This document shows positions 6,559 to 14,585 of a stretch of 64,000 nucleotides of DNA, piece after piece. A program made the position numbers and the translations under genes. The notes under the pieces were generated by a model that made no database searches, was not told the DNA's origin, and worked only from the letters and a program-made list of their open reading frames with translations. This stretch comes from an uncultured Duncaniella sp. Its GTDB lineage: Bacteria; Bacteroidota; Bacteroidia; Bacteroidales; Muribaculaceae. Position 1 is the first letter of the stretch. Each line of letters begins with the position of its first letter. The DNA lies in assembly GCA_910577335.1 (NCBI GenBank), contig CAJTMJ010000004.1:1-64000 (forward strand), given 5' to 3'.

Positions 6559-7956
6559 TTATCTCCTGCCTTTTGATTTTGGCCGTTGATATTTGTCCTT
6601 GTCATTATCGTTCCACGGTAAATCGGAAGATGAACCGCCTGAGCCAGTGCCGACATCGGGTGTCGGAATTCCTCCGGCTGCGGTCTGAAGCGCGATTGCA
6701 AGAAGGCTGTGTTGTGATTCATCGACCTGCTCCCACGGCTCAAAAAGCTTGTTGACCAATTCATGTAGAGTCAACACACCGCTGTCGTACTTGTCGAGAA
6801 GATTCTGTGGCAGATTATAAGATGTGTTCTTGAACTCGTTGCCATGAAACAGCGTCGTGATTGACAGACTGGGATACATACGATTGGGAATCCAGCCGCT
6901 TACAAGCTCCGCTCCTGATGAAAGGTGGTATCGCTCGGGGTATGCCTTGCGGTGAAGTTCCTTCGCCCTGTTGTGTTCGGCATTATAACGGGTCTCCCAT
7001 TCGGCAGCTCGTTTGGTCGCCGCATCGATTTCCTTTTGGTAGGAGTTGTGCTCACGAAGCGAATCGGCTTTCAGACTGTCGTAGCGCTTCTGCATATCTG
7101 TTAGCTGCTTTTGCAATGCGGCAATCTGACTGTCCTTGTCCGCAACTTCCTTCTCCAGTTTCGGCAGTTCTCCTGTACCGAGCCATGAGAGGATACGGTT
7201 CTTACCGTCCTTAGCTCCCTTCTCGACCTTTTCCTTTACTGCTGCAAGTTTCTCAATCTCGGCGTTCAGTCTTTCGATGTCTGTCTGAAGTTCGAGTGCT
7301 TGCTGGCGGTTGTATTGCTGTTGCGTCTGATGTCTGGCACCACTCGCAACAACACCACGTTTCAATCCGAATCCGGCCATTGCCTCTGCGTATGTATCCT
7401 GATATTGCCGGAGCTTACCGCGTGTCATCAGCTCATTGGCACACAGTCGCGGTGCCTGGGTCTTCTCCTTGTATTTCTGTTCACCCTCGCGCTTACGGCG
7501 CGTGCGTGGTGCCGTTACAATGGGAACAATCGTTGCATGCAGGTGAGGAGTCTTCTCATCCATGTGGAGTACACATGACACAAGGTTATCCTTGCCGAAG
7601 GTGTCATGCAGCCATTTGATATTGGCCCGGCACCAGTCATCAAGGCGACCGCCGTTTGCAAGAGCCATCATCTGCTCATGCGTGCCGGTGAGAAGCACAC
7701 GGATGGCACGGGTCTGGTTCTTGCCGACCTTCCGCTTAAGTCCGGAGGTCTCAATACGGTGTTGAATAGCTTGAGTGCGGTTAACAACGCCCTTCGGAAA
7801 GTCTATAAGTTCACGGTTGAGGTATGTTCTGCTCTCGTCAGCGTTGTCGGGGATGTGCGGTTTACCCTCGGCGGTCTTGCGCTCGATGTGGCAGGACATC
7901 CCCGAATCGTTGCCTGCGCCACGCTCCAAGTGGCACACTGCATATTGTGTAGTCAT
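6559..7956 (-). CDS. MobV-type relaxase (Mob_Pre family)
   Basis: A 465-residue mobilization protein. The N-terminal two-fifths is a Pre/Mob domain with HMDEKTPHLHATIVPI (131-146), the HxDE...PHxH metal-binding signature of MobV relaxases that nick at oriT and pilot the strand to a helper conjugation pore. Residues of roughly 230-345 form a long coiled coil rich in Glu/Lys/Gln, followed by a divergent C-terminus ending in a basic tail. It is transcribed leftward, convergent with the arsenic operon with only 50 bases between stops. The 158 bases upstream of its start hold inverted repeats suitable for oriT. Confidence 0.92.
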   Translation of the reverse strand: MTTQYAVCHLERGAGNDSGMSCHIERKTAEGKPHIPDNADESRTYLNRELIDFPKGVVNRTQAIQHRIETSGLKRKVGKNQTRAIRVLLTGTHEQMMALANGGRLDDWCRANIKWLHDTFGKDNLVSCVLHMDEKTPHLHATIVPIVTAPRTRRKREGEQKYKEKTQAPRLCANELMTRGKLRQYQDTYAEAMAGFGLKRGVVASGARHQTQQQYNRQQALELQTDIERLNAEIEKLAAVKEKVEKGAKDGKNRILSWLGTGELPKLEKEVADKDSQIAALQKQLTDMQKRYDSLKADSLREHNSYQKEIDAATKRAAEWETRYNAEHNRAKELHRKAYPERYHLSSGAELVSGWIPNRMYPSLSITTLFHGNEFKNTSYNLPQNLLDKYDSGVLTLHELVNKLFEPWEQVDESQHSLLAIALQTAAGGIPTPDVGTGSGGSSSDLPWNDNDKDKYQRPKSKGRR

Positions 7957-8114
7957 ATAGTCTTGAATTAAATTGGTTATGATAAAATTCCGTGTCAGTA
8001 GCGAATGAGAGCCGGGAGGTGGCTCGATGACTGATGGCTTTTTCGGGAGAGGTCGCAGACATCGGATGAAAATGCCATAATAAGCTACGGAATTTTATTA
8101 CTAAAATCCTTCCT
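7957..8114. other. Candidate oriT region upstream of the MobV relaxase
   Basis: ATAAAATTCCGT (7982-7993) has its perfect reverse complement at 8087-8098, flanking about 93 bases. Inside lies a shorter dyad, GAGCC (8009-8013) with GGCTC (8021-8025), extended by CAGT (7996-7999) with ACTG (8030-8033). MobV origins usually lie immediately upstream of the relaxase gene and contain inverted repeats. The nick site cannot be assigned. Confidence 0.5.
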
Positions 8115-9158
8115 TCATTCAGCAAGCTGACCGGCTCCGTCGGCAGATCCTACAATAGGGTTATTCCGGCTTGCCGCATCCAAAAGGAAGTCGGCGATGT
8201 CGAGTTTGGCGGCTCTCTGCTCCGGGGTTGCCATGTCGGATATGGCAGTGACAATTCCGGCAGTCGGAGTAATTGTGCGGAGCATTGTCAATTTGGCGTG
8301 CCATCGGTCTTCGGCATCAAGGTCAGGCACAAGCCACACTTCCCTCCCTTTCAAAACCTGCGAAGCCGTCTGATTGAGGCATCCGCAACATCCGCCACTC
8401 GCCAGCCACAGGTACTGCGGATAATAATGAGAGGCGATTATCGCTGACTTCTCGGACTCCACGATCATGACCCTTGAATCGGGACAGGCAGAAAGCAGAT
8501 GTTCACCGAAGAAGCACTGCACAAGATTGAAGTCATCGGGATTGTCAACCATTGATTTCATTCGGTGCGCCCACATAAAGGTTACCAATCCATCTTCCTT
8601 TATGCGGTGCCCGTCGTTGCCGTATCGCATTATCTTTCCTGTGCGGATACGTCCGTTGATATCCACTTGCCAGAATACCGCCGCATCGTTCATCCGGGTG
8701 GTTGCACCGACATTATGTAATCGGAACATCCGCATGGTCTCGTCCTCACCCCACCGTGAACTGAGGAATCGGAAAAGAGCCGAAGACTGACATCGATTCA
8801 TGGATTCAACCATTCGGCTGCGCTCTATGAATGACGGTTGGGAGGGCTGTTTATTGATGTGCAAACTCACAGACCGATGGGATGCAATATCATTCAGCCA
8901 GGGATGGTCCCGGAAGTAGTCGGATGGTGTGTAGTGGTATCCGCATTTGAAGATCCGGTCACATTTGCCGACATGATCGGCAAGGAACATCCCGTTCTGT
9001 GTGTCAACATAGCGCACCAGTTTCTTCTGCCGTCCGCAGGCAGGGCATGTCACTTTGATGCGAGGACGGGAGTTGTCAAGCCGGTATCTGTAATCATTAG
9101 TCATTGTAAGGCGAATTTTGGTTGGGTGAGGTGTCGTGTATATATAGGTCCGCTTCAT
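8115..9158 (-). CDS. Primase-like protein (zinc finger plus DUF6371/Toprim-like)
   Basis: 347 residues if begun at 9158; an ATG at 9104 (MTNDYRYRL) is an equally good and perhaps better start, giving 329 residues. The N-terminal part has CPACGR and later KCDR and FKCGYH, consistent with a CHC2-like zinc site. The middle contains VMIVESEKSAIIASHY and WLVPDLDAEDRWHAKL, which look like the Toprim-type acidic motifs of primases. Similar proteins in Bacteroides mobile elements are annotated DUF6371. It follows the RecA-like ATPase by 13 bases in a leftward operon, so the pair may initiate replication of the excised element. Confidence 0.75.
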   Translation of the reverse strand: MKRTYIYTTPHPTKIRLTMTNDYRYRLDNSRPRIKVTCPACGRQKKLVRYVDTQNGMFLADHVGKCDRIFKCGYHYTPSDYFRDHPWLNDIASHRSVSLHINKQPSQPSFIERSRMVESMNRCQSSALFRFLSSRWGEDETMRMFRLHNVGATTRMNDAAVFWQVDINGRIRTGKIMRYGNDGHRIKEDGLVTFMWAHRMKSMVDNPDDFNLVQCFFGEHLLSACPDSRVMIVESEKSAIIASHYYPQYLWLASGGCCGCLNQTASQVLKGREVWLVPDLDAEDRWHAKLTMLRTITPTAGIVTAISDMATPEQRAAKLDIADFLLDAASRNNPIVGSADGAGQLAE

Positions 9159-9171
9159 CCAACTAACTTTT

Positions 9172-10353
9172 TCAATAGTAAAAATCCTGAAGGTAGCGGT
9201 AAGGATTGCCTTTCTTCTTGCCCTTGTCCACCTGCTCGATCATCCGTTTGTTCTTCAGAAAAGTTATCAGAATCTTGAGCTTGTAGTCGCTGAGTTCGAT
9301 GTCCTCATCTGCGTATGCGTCACGGAGCGCGTCCATCAGTTCTCCATGGCGGAGCAATGTGTCCGGATTGGGGAAGGAAGAATCCAGCGCGCTGCGGTGG
9401 GTATCCTCGGATATGTCGTGGTACGGATCCCACGCCTCGTTGCCTTTGGATTCGGGTGTCGGCACATAGTCCTTAATGAGTTCCGGCAGAGCCTCACTGT
9501 TAATACGAAAGGCAAACGAAGGGAAAGAGATATCTCGGATAAAGACCGCCTCGACGGTGCTGATGGCATCGTCGTTCTTGTCTTTCTCGACTCGTAGAAC
9601 GGTTTCTGACTTGTTGTTGATTTCGGTTCCGATGTGTCCGCGTGCATTCTCATCGCTCTTGTTCTGGTGAATGATTGTATGGATGTGGAGATTGTATTCT
9701 TCCGTCCACTTCATCAGATAGTTGACTATAAGAGTAGCCTCGCGCGGACTATTGATGTCAAGCATCAGGTCTCGGATACCGTCGATGATTACAAGCCCGA
9801 CAGCCGGGGTCTTCCGAATCTTATGGTCAATCATGCCGATGCGGTCTTCGACGGAATACTTGCGCAGGGCGAAATATTTTATCCTCTCATTGATTTCCTG
9901 ATTGCTCTTGCGCGTCAGACGGGCGATACGCTTGAATACACGGAAGGCATGATATTTGCTCTGCTCGGTGTCGAAGTATAGGATACCGTTCTGGTTAGAC
10001 GGCATATTGCCACGATAATTCAGAATCGTGGAATTGGTCATGGCCGCTGCCGTCATTGCCGACACATTGAAAGTCTTCTTGCCTTTTGGTTTACCGATCG
10101 AGGCACTGAAATTGCCGAAGGTACAAGCCGGCGAATCGCCTATATAAATGGCAACCGGCGGCGGTGGCACCTCCTTGTCGATGTCAAGTTGCGCCTCAGT
10201 GCATAATCGCTCGTAACGCACAGCCGCTGCATCAGGGACCTGCAACCCGGCTCCGCTTTCAACTTCGGCGATGAAACCGCCGAGCGGGTCAGATAAACTG
10301 TAACCCTGTTTGCTGGCGGAATTATTGGGAAGATACATAAATTCTTGTGCCAT
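9172..10353 (-). CDS. RecA-like ATPase (AAA_25/RepA-type helicase)
   Basis: 393 residues from the ATG at 10353 (MAQEFMYLPNNS). The open frame continues upstream to 10620 but that part overlaps the DUF3853 gene in another frame and is not credible. The core has a degenerate Walker A, ASIGKPKGKKTF, a Walker B, VGLVIIDGIRDL, and a later IIHQNKSDENARGHIGTE segment resembling the sensor region of RepA/DnaB-type hexameric helicases. The C-terminal 70 residues look like a winged helix (LKILITFLKNKRMIEQV). It lies 4 bases after the DUF3853 gene and 13 before the primase-like gene. The likely job is unwinding at an element origin. Confidence 0.8.
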   Translation of the reverse strand: MAQEFMYLPNNSASKQGYSLSDPLGGFIAEVESGAGLQVPDAAAVRYERLCTEAQLDIDKEVPPPPVAIYIGDSPACTFGNFSASIGKPKGKKTFNVSAMTAAAMTNSTILNYRGNMPSNQNGILYFDTEQSKYHAFRVFKRIARLTRKSNQEINERIKYFALRKYSVEDRIGMIDHKIRKTPAVGLVIIDGIRDLMLDINSPREATLIVNYLMKWTEEYNLHIHTIIHQNKSDENARGHIGTEINNKSETVLRVEKDKNDDAISTVEAVFIRDISFPSFAFRINSEALPELIKDYVPTPESKGNEAWDPYHDISEDTHRSALDSSFPNPDTLLRHGELMDALRDAYADEDIELSDYKLKILITFLKNKRMIEQVDKGKKKGNPYRYLQDFYY

Positions 10354-10357
10354 AGAC

Positions 10358-10663
10358 CTATTTTCTTCCGCCGGTTTTACGACCAAACAGCTCAAGAGCC
10401 ATTTCAGCATCAATGACAATTTTTCTCCCATACTGCTTGATTGCAGGGGCGAGTTTACCTTCGTTCTTGATGCGGAGTGCTGTTGTCTTGCAGCATCCAA
10501 GGAGATCTGCCAGACCCTTGAGTCCGAAAACATACTTTTTGTTTGTGGTGTCGATAACGACATCAGGTTGTGGTGCTTCCGGTTTGGAAGCAGCCTGTAC
10601 GATGGTGAAGAGTTCTTCACCGGTCATTTGCCATAAAGGTTTATCGTATAATTTTTCTATCAT
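10358..10663 (-). CDS. DUF3853 family helix-turn-helix protein
   Basis: 101 residues, matching the DUF3853 family found in Bacteroides integrative elements. The segment FGLKGLADLLGCCKTTALRI (46-65) reads as a helix-turn-helix of the excisionase/MerR-like type, followed by a wing-like GRKIVIDAEMALELFG. It heads the leftward replication-mobilization operon. Likely roles are control of that operon or recombination directionality; the sequence does not decide between them. Confidence 0.82.
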   Translation of the reverse strand: MIEKLYDKPLWQMTGEELFTIVQAASKPEAPQPDVVIDTTNKKYVFGLKGLADLLGCCKTTALRIKNEGKLAPAIKQYGRKIVIDAEMALELFGRKTGGRK

Positions 10664-10969
10664 TGTTTTAATCGTATATTATTTGCAGCCTGACATGAGT
10701 GGATCCATGCCCATGTTTCGGTTTTATGACTGCAAAGGAAATACGATTCATCACGAGATGCAATTATCATCTGATTTACAGCTGATTATTTAACTTGATT
10801 TTCCCAAATCAAAGTATCGGCACCTAAAAACGGAACTGACAACGATATTAGTAACTGTTCTCTAATCTCGTTTATTACTACATGGAGAGCATGTTCAAGT
10901 ATAAAAATAATATGCGAGAACCATCATAAACGACCCTCGCATATTAGCTATAACAAGATGCGGTATATG
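10664..10969. promoter_or_regulatory. Intergenic region with a candidate leftward promoter
   Basis: 306 bases between the DUF3853 start and the integrase stop. On the minus strand TTG (10761-10763), 20 bases and TTCCTTTG (10733-10740) approximate the Bacteroidetes promoter for the DUF3853 operon. No open frame here is credible. The rest shows nothing distinctive. Confidence 0.4.
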
Positions 10970-12265
10970 TCATTCATCATCGAAGCGACTCATGTTGGAA
11001 GCCCGGATGTTGTCGGCAACAGCTATGTAAGGTTTCATTGCTTTATAATCGGAATGACCAGTCCATTCCATTACGACATTGACAGGTATTCCAAGTGCAA
11101 GAGCTTTACAAATGAAAGTCTTTCGTCCTGTATGGGTTGAAAGGAGCTGATACTTCTTATATATGGTGTCAACGCGGTCATTCCCACGATACTGTGTTAT
11201 CCTTACAGGTGTGTCGATACCTGCGAGTTCTCCAAGCTCCTTGATATAATCGTTCATCTTCTGATTGCTGATTACAGGGAGTACGCGACCGTTCTTAAAC
11301 TCGCAGTCCTTGTATTTCTCAAGTATAGCTCGGCTATGCTTGTTCAGTTCAACAGTGATGGTATCAGCGGTCTTCACGGTCGTAAACTCAATATGATTCT
11401 CTCGAACATCGCTCTTGCAGAGATTGGCTACATCAGAATATCGCAGACCGGTGTAACAGCAGAAGATTAGCACATCGCGCACCCTTTCAAGATAAGTCTT
11501 GTTTGGTGGGATGTGAAACGAAGTCAGTTTTTCAAGGTCTTCATCTGTCAGGAAGATAACTTTGGTCTGAGTGGATTTGAGCTTGGGACTGAAAGTCAGG
11601 AATGCACGGTTATCATGGTAGCCTTTGTCATAGGCCCATCGCAAAATCCACTTTATGAGACTGATTTTGTGCCCGATAGTGCTGTTAAGCATGTCGCACT
11701 TATAGCGAAAATAATCTACCAAGTCGTTCAGTCCTCTCTCTGTAAATGTTTCGAAAGAAATTTTGCCTCTTTTGAATTTCAAAAGATGATTTTTCAATGC
11801 CGAGAATTTTTCATAAGTCGCAGTAGTCCAGTCATTCTTTCTGCCCACCTCAGAAGTAAATTCATCGTAAATATCCCAAAAGGTCCTCTGCGGTTCTGCC
11901 TCTTGAGTTGGTGCCTCAGTACGTGCGACGGCAATACGGGCATTGAATTGTTCTTTTACCTGTTCCGGGAGAGGCATAATTTCACGCAACTCAAATTCCT
12001 TGAAGATATTCTGGATTTCACCTTCGTAACGATTGAGGTCTGCATTGATTTCGGAAGATGTCTGCTTGAGCTTATTGGTGCAACCATTTTTGACGCGCTG
12101 CTTGCTTGCGTCCCATTTGGCTGCATCAATACGGTAACCTGTGGTGAACTCAATGCGCTTGCCATCAAAGACCACGCGCATTCTGATTGGCACGTTTTCA
12201 GTTACCAATACCCCGTCCTTTTTGCGGGATTCAAGTTGGAAGGTGATATTCCGTTTGAGATTCAT
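10970..12265 (-). CDS. int: Tyrosine recombinase/integrase of the element
   Basis: 431 residues from the ATG at 12265 (MNLKRNITFQLESR), the usual N-terminus for Bacteroidales phage-type integrases. The open frame extends to 12322 through a second ATG and a TTG, but that extension is made of the repeated arm-site sequence and encodes GCNFGCNF, so it is less likely. An N-terminal arm-binding domain and SAM-like core-binding domain precede the catalytic domain. The catalytic residues are TGLRYSDV (Arg), STHTGRKTF (His-x-x-Arg), WTGHSDY (His) and a Tyr in MKPYIAVADN. It lies next to the right attachment site and would integrate at the 3' end of tRNA-Ser. Confidence 0.95.
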   Translation of the reverse strand: MNLKRNITFQLESRKKDGVLVTENVPIRMRVVFDGKRIEFTTGYRIDAAKWDASKQRVKNGCTNKLKQTSSEINADLNRYEGEIQNIFKEFELREIMPLPEQVKEQFNARIAVARTEAPTQEAEPQRTFWDIYDEFTSEVGRKNDWTTATYEKFSALKNHLLKFKRGKISFETFTERGLNDLVDYFRYKCDMLNSTIGHKISLIKWILRWAYDKGYHDNRAFLTFSPKLKSTQTKVIFLTDEDLEKLTSFHIPPNKTYLERVRDVLIFCCYTGLRYSDVANLCKSDVRENHIEFTTVKTADTITVELNKHSRAILEKYKDCEFKNGRVLPVISNQKMNDYIKELGELAGIDTPVRITQYRGNDRVDTIYKKYQLLSTHTGRKTFICKALALGIPVNVVMEWTGHSDYKAMKPYIAVADNIRASNMSRFDDE

Positions 12266-12286
12266 ATTTGGAGAGTTTAAAAAGTT

Positions 12287-12305
12287 ACACCCAAAATTAC
12301 ACCCA
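12287..12305 (+). repeat. Right-end integrase arm-type site
   Basis: 19 bases matching the left-end repeat at 1640-1658 with one difference, same orientation, again with two ACACCCA units 12 bases apart. It lies just upstream of the preferred integrase start, so bound integrase could also repress its own gene. The function is inferred from position. Confidence 0.6.
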
Positions 12306-12423
12306 ATTTTTGACATATCCAAATAGTATTTATTAAAATCTATTCATTCATCCATTTTTATAACACTATAAATCAGTGTATTTTAGATATTCGTTAATAC
12401 AAACTGATATTAGGGTGAGATTT

Positions 12424-12436
12424 CCTGTCTTTCCGC
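12424..12436 (+). repeat. attR core (duplicated tRNA-Ser 3' end)
   Basis: CCTGTCTTTCCGC is identical to 1593-1605. No other part of a tRNA precedes it, as expected for the far junction of an element that carries its own copy of the tRNA end. Confidence 0.87.
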
Positions 12437-12461
12437 TGATAATCAGATAATTAAGCAATTA

Positions 12462-12505
12462 ACGTCCAATTTCAATTTTGATGTTGAAATTGGGCGTTTT
12501 TATAT
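12462..12505 (+). terminator. Displaced native terminator of tRNA-Ser
   Basis: A 14-bp stem (12462-12475 with about 12483-12496, one G-U) around a short loop is followed by TTTTTATATTTTT. It lies 26 bases after attR, where the tRNA-Ser terminator would sit before integration. Confidence 0.75.
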
Positions 12506-12665
12506 TTTTATGCGAAATTTGACGGATGCAGAATGTGGATTTTTTGTATGAAGATCTATGTTTGTATAGATAATGTTTTCAGTTATTTAGCCATTGGATT
12601 GATTGTGGGATTGGGGGTGTTGTAAGACTAATTAAGGGGCTTTAAGACTAAATAACGCTGTGGGT

Positions 12666-12696
12666 TTTGTTCTGGATTAATTTGTATTTATTTTTG
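12666..12696 (+). promoter_or_regulatory. Promoter of the 12725 gene
   Basis: TTTG (12666-12669), 19 bases, TATTTTTG (12689-12696), ending 29 bases before the GTG start at 12725. Confidence 0.6.
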
Positions 12697-12724
12697 CATG
12701 GAAAATAGATATGTTTGATACACG

Positions 12725-14035
12725 GTGTCACGTTTTGCTATCATAGTTTTATTGACTGTTTTCTCTGTGTTTAATTTGCCGGGGCAAGCGCACAATATTG
12801 TTGTTGTAGATTCAGCAACAAAAATGCCACTCCCAAACGCATCAATATTTGACAGGCAAGGTAACGTCATTGGAGTTTGTGACTCAAAGGGGAAAATACC
12901 ATATATTTCGGCAGCCAGTTATCCAATAACCGTCAGATATATAGGTTTCAAAGAACGTGTCATAACTTCGGCTGTAACAGACACTGTTTTTCTTCAGGAA
13001 AACCCGATGGAATTACCTGAAGTTGTAGTCGAATCACCGCAGCACAGATTAATGCATATATTAGCGTATGTACGGGAATATTCCACATTATCAACTTATA
13101 CCGATACTGTTTTTCTCTTTCGAGAAAAGATGGTTGATTACATGCTGAGAGCGGATGAAAGGGTCAGGTTCAGGGGTTGGTCAAATCCGAGAATCATAAA
13201 ATGCAAGTCTTATTATCGCTTCACGGATGCCAATGGGCTTGATAGCGTGAGCGATGTCAGCAATTATCATTTTTCATGGTCGGACTGGATAGGGGTTGCG
13301 CCTATTGCAAAAATACCTTCTTCCTTACGTAATATCGACTGTGGCGCTGATACTCTGCGTGGAAAATATGGGAAGGCAGAGATATGGATAAAGAATAATG
13401 ATAAGGTGACTGTCAATGTCGATGTGCTTGCCGACAGGACGAGCCGTAAATGGGTGCCGAATCTATCAGGATTTTTTAAGGATAATCTTGATTTTGATCG
13501 ATTCAATGTCAGGTTCAATTATGATAATATTATAGGTGATTCAATTTCTCCTTTGGATCTGACCGGCTATTCGTTTAATGTCGAATCTAACGGCAGAGGG
13601 CATGAAATGTTTAGGTTCAATACCGCTAACGAGCCTTTCTTCGTGAATACCTACGCTGAGGTATATGTGATTGACAAAGAACTTATTACGGTGAAGGAAG
13701 CTAAGAGATGGGAACGCCATATATTTAACACGGAAAAGATTGAAATCATTGAACCCATGGAAGCTCCTGATTTGCAGCCATCAATTAAAGATCTTATCGC
13801 CAGAGTCAATTTGGTTGATACCGGTGAAGTGCGATTGGCGGTTGTTCCTGATAGCCGACTGATGGGACGCAAGATTGTAAAGGAGAATATAGCTCAAAGG
13901 GCATTACAGGTTTTGAAAAATGTCACAGGTATCAGCCGATATAAATTGAATAGAAACACCAACAGACGGTGGAAAAATTTTAAAAAAGAGCAAAGACGTA
14001 GATTAGATAGCCGTAAGCGGGAAGAGGTTGAGTAA
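12725..14035 (+). CDS. Exported protein with carboxypeptidase-like regulatory domain
   Basis: 436 residues beginning with GTG; an in-frame TGA at 12716 rules out a longer start. An N-terminal signal peptide (FAIIVLLTVFSVFNLPGQA) precedes a CarboxypepD_reg-like beta-sandwich (about 23-95: VVVDSATKMPLPNASIF ... VRYIGFKE), as seen at the N-terminus of many Bacteroidetes outer-membrane proteins. The remaining 340 residues match no family I can name and have no beta-barrel ending. The tail is very basic. It stands alone right after the island and is probably periplasmic or outer-membrane associated. Confidence 0.8.
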   Translation: MSRFAIIVLLTVFSVFNLPGQAHNIVVVDSATKMPLPNASIFDRQGNVIGVCDSKGKIPYISAASYPITVRYIGFKERVITSAVTDTVFLQENPMELPEVVVESPQHRLMHILAYVREYSTLSTYTDTVFLFREKMVDYMLRADERVRFRGWSNPRIIKCKSYYRFTDANGLDSVSDVSNYHFSWSDWIGVAPIAKIPSSLRNIDCGADTLRGKYGKAEIWIKNNDKVTVNVDVLADRTSRKWVPNLSGFFKDNLDFDRFNVRFNYDNIIGDSISPLDLTGYSFNVESNGRGHEMFRFNTANEPFFVNTYAEVYVIDKELITVKEAKRWERHIFNTEKIEIIEPMEAPDLQPSIKDLIARVNLVDTGEVRLAVVPDSRLMGRKIVKENIAQRALQVLKNVTGISRYKLNRNTNRRWKNFKKEQRRRLDSRKREEVE

Positions 14036-14100
14036 AGTGCGATATTTGTCGCACGGTTTATAATAAATGTAAAGGTCAATATTTGCACTCACCTGCAAGC

Positions 14101-14144
14101 TATTTGCAGGTTATTTGCAGATTATTTGCAGGTTATTTGCAGGT
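14101..14144 (+). repeat. Four tandem copies of an 11-bp unit
   Basis: TATTTGCAGGT is repeated four times head to tail (14101, 14112, 14123, 14134; the second copy has AT for GT at its end). A degenerate TATTTGCACTC lies just upstream. The array is between a stop codon and the tRNA-Gly terminator. Confidence 0.9.
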
Positions 14145-14221
14145 GGAAAGGTGAAAAATGGTGCAAAAACGTGTAAAATTCTCGTTTTTTTTATACTTTT
14201 AAGATGTATTTTAAGAGTAGT

Positions 14222-14269
14222 ATAAAACAAAAATAACCATCTTAAATAGTTGATTTTAAGATGGTTATT
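14222..14269 (-). terminator. Terminator of tRNA-Gly
   Basis: A 15-bp perfect stem, 14232-14246 with 14255-14269, and a minus-strand tail TTTTGTTTTATA. Confidence 0.8.
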
Positions 14270-14274
14270 GATTG

Positions 14275-14347
14275 AGCGGTAAACGAGGCTCGAACTCGCG
14301 ACCCCCAGCTTGGGAAGCTAGTGCTCTACCAACTGAGCTATTACCGC
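14275..14347 (-). tRNA. tRNA-Gly (anticodon CCC)
   Basis: On the minus strand the acceptor GCGGTAA pairs with TTACCGC and T is the discriminator. The D arm is AGCTCAGTTGGTAGAGC, the anticodon loop TTCCCAA sits on CTAGC/GCTGG, and the T loop is GAGTTCGAGCCTC. CCA is not encoded. A terminator follows at 14222-14269. Confidence 0.94.
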
Positions 14348-14463
14348 GTTAGTGTCCAACTATTGTCAAAAAGATAGGATTTTTAATTCTATCCCGCTTT
14401 TAACACTGCAAAATTAGGTAAAAAATCGTAATCTCAAAAAATTTCCATCCATATTTTTGTATA

Positions 14464-14503
14464 GAACTGATTTTAACATTTTATAAAAAGTTTAAATCAG
14501 TTC
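14464..14503. repeat. 40-bp palindrome of the AACTGATTTAAAC family
   Basis: All but two of the twenty base pairs match in this dyad, with no loop. Half or whole copies recur at 45650-45689, 45821-45841 and 53973-54004, always between genes. It lies 82 bases before the next start codon. Confidence 0.75.
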
Positions 14504-14585
14504 ATAGAAATTTTTATTTAACGTATGTTGGATGGCATATTATTTTAAAAAGTTTTATCTTTGTAATGGAAAAAGTAATTATTGA

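Larger units (their letters stand above)
1593..12436. mobile_element. Integrative mobilizable element in tRNA-Ser with arsenic cargo
   Basis: The 13-bp sequence CCTGTCTTTCCGC, the 3' end of tRNA-Ser, occurs at 1593-1605 and again at 12424-12436 in the same orientation. Between them lie a rightward arsenic operon (1840-6508) and a leftward mobility module: MobV relaxase, primase-like and RecA-like replication proteins, DUF3853 HTH protein and a tyrosine integrase next to the right end. A near-identical 19-bp repeat lies inside both ends. There is no type IV secretion gene set, so transfer would depend on a helper conjugative element. The native terminator of the tRNA now lies beyond the right end (12462-12505). 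The size is about 10.8 kb. Confidence 0.9.
12323..12724. other. Island-chromosome junction region
   Basis: This stretch holds the right end of the element, attR (12424-12436), the displaced tRNA-Ser terminator (12462-12505) and the promoter of the next gene (12666-12696). No coding region is supported. Confidence 0.7.

Noticed and set aside
10310..10636. Open frame opposite the DUF3853 gene
   Set aside because: Antisense shadow of two well-supported genes.
11513..12280. 255-residue open frame antisense to the integrase
   Set aside because: It lies wholly opposite a well-supported integrase, has no family features, and no promoter or partner gene.
14101..14144. CRISPR array
   Set aside because: Units are 11 bp and contiguous without spacers; there are no cas genes in the window.
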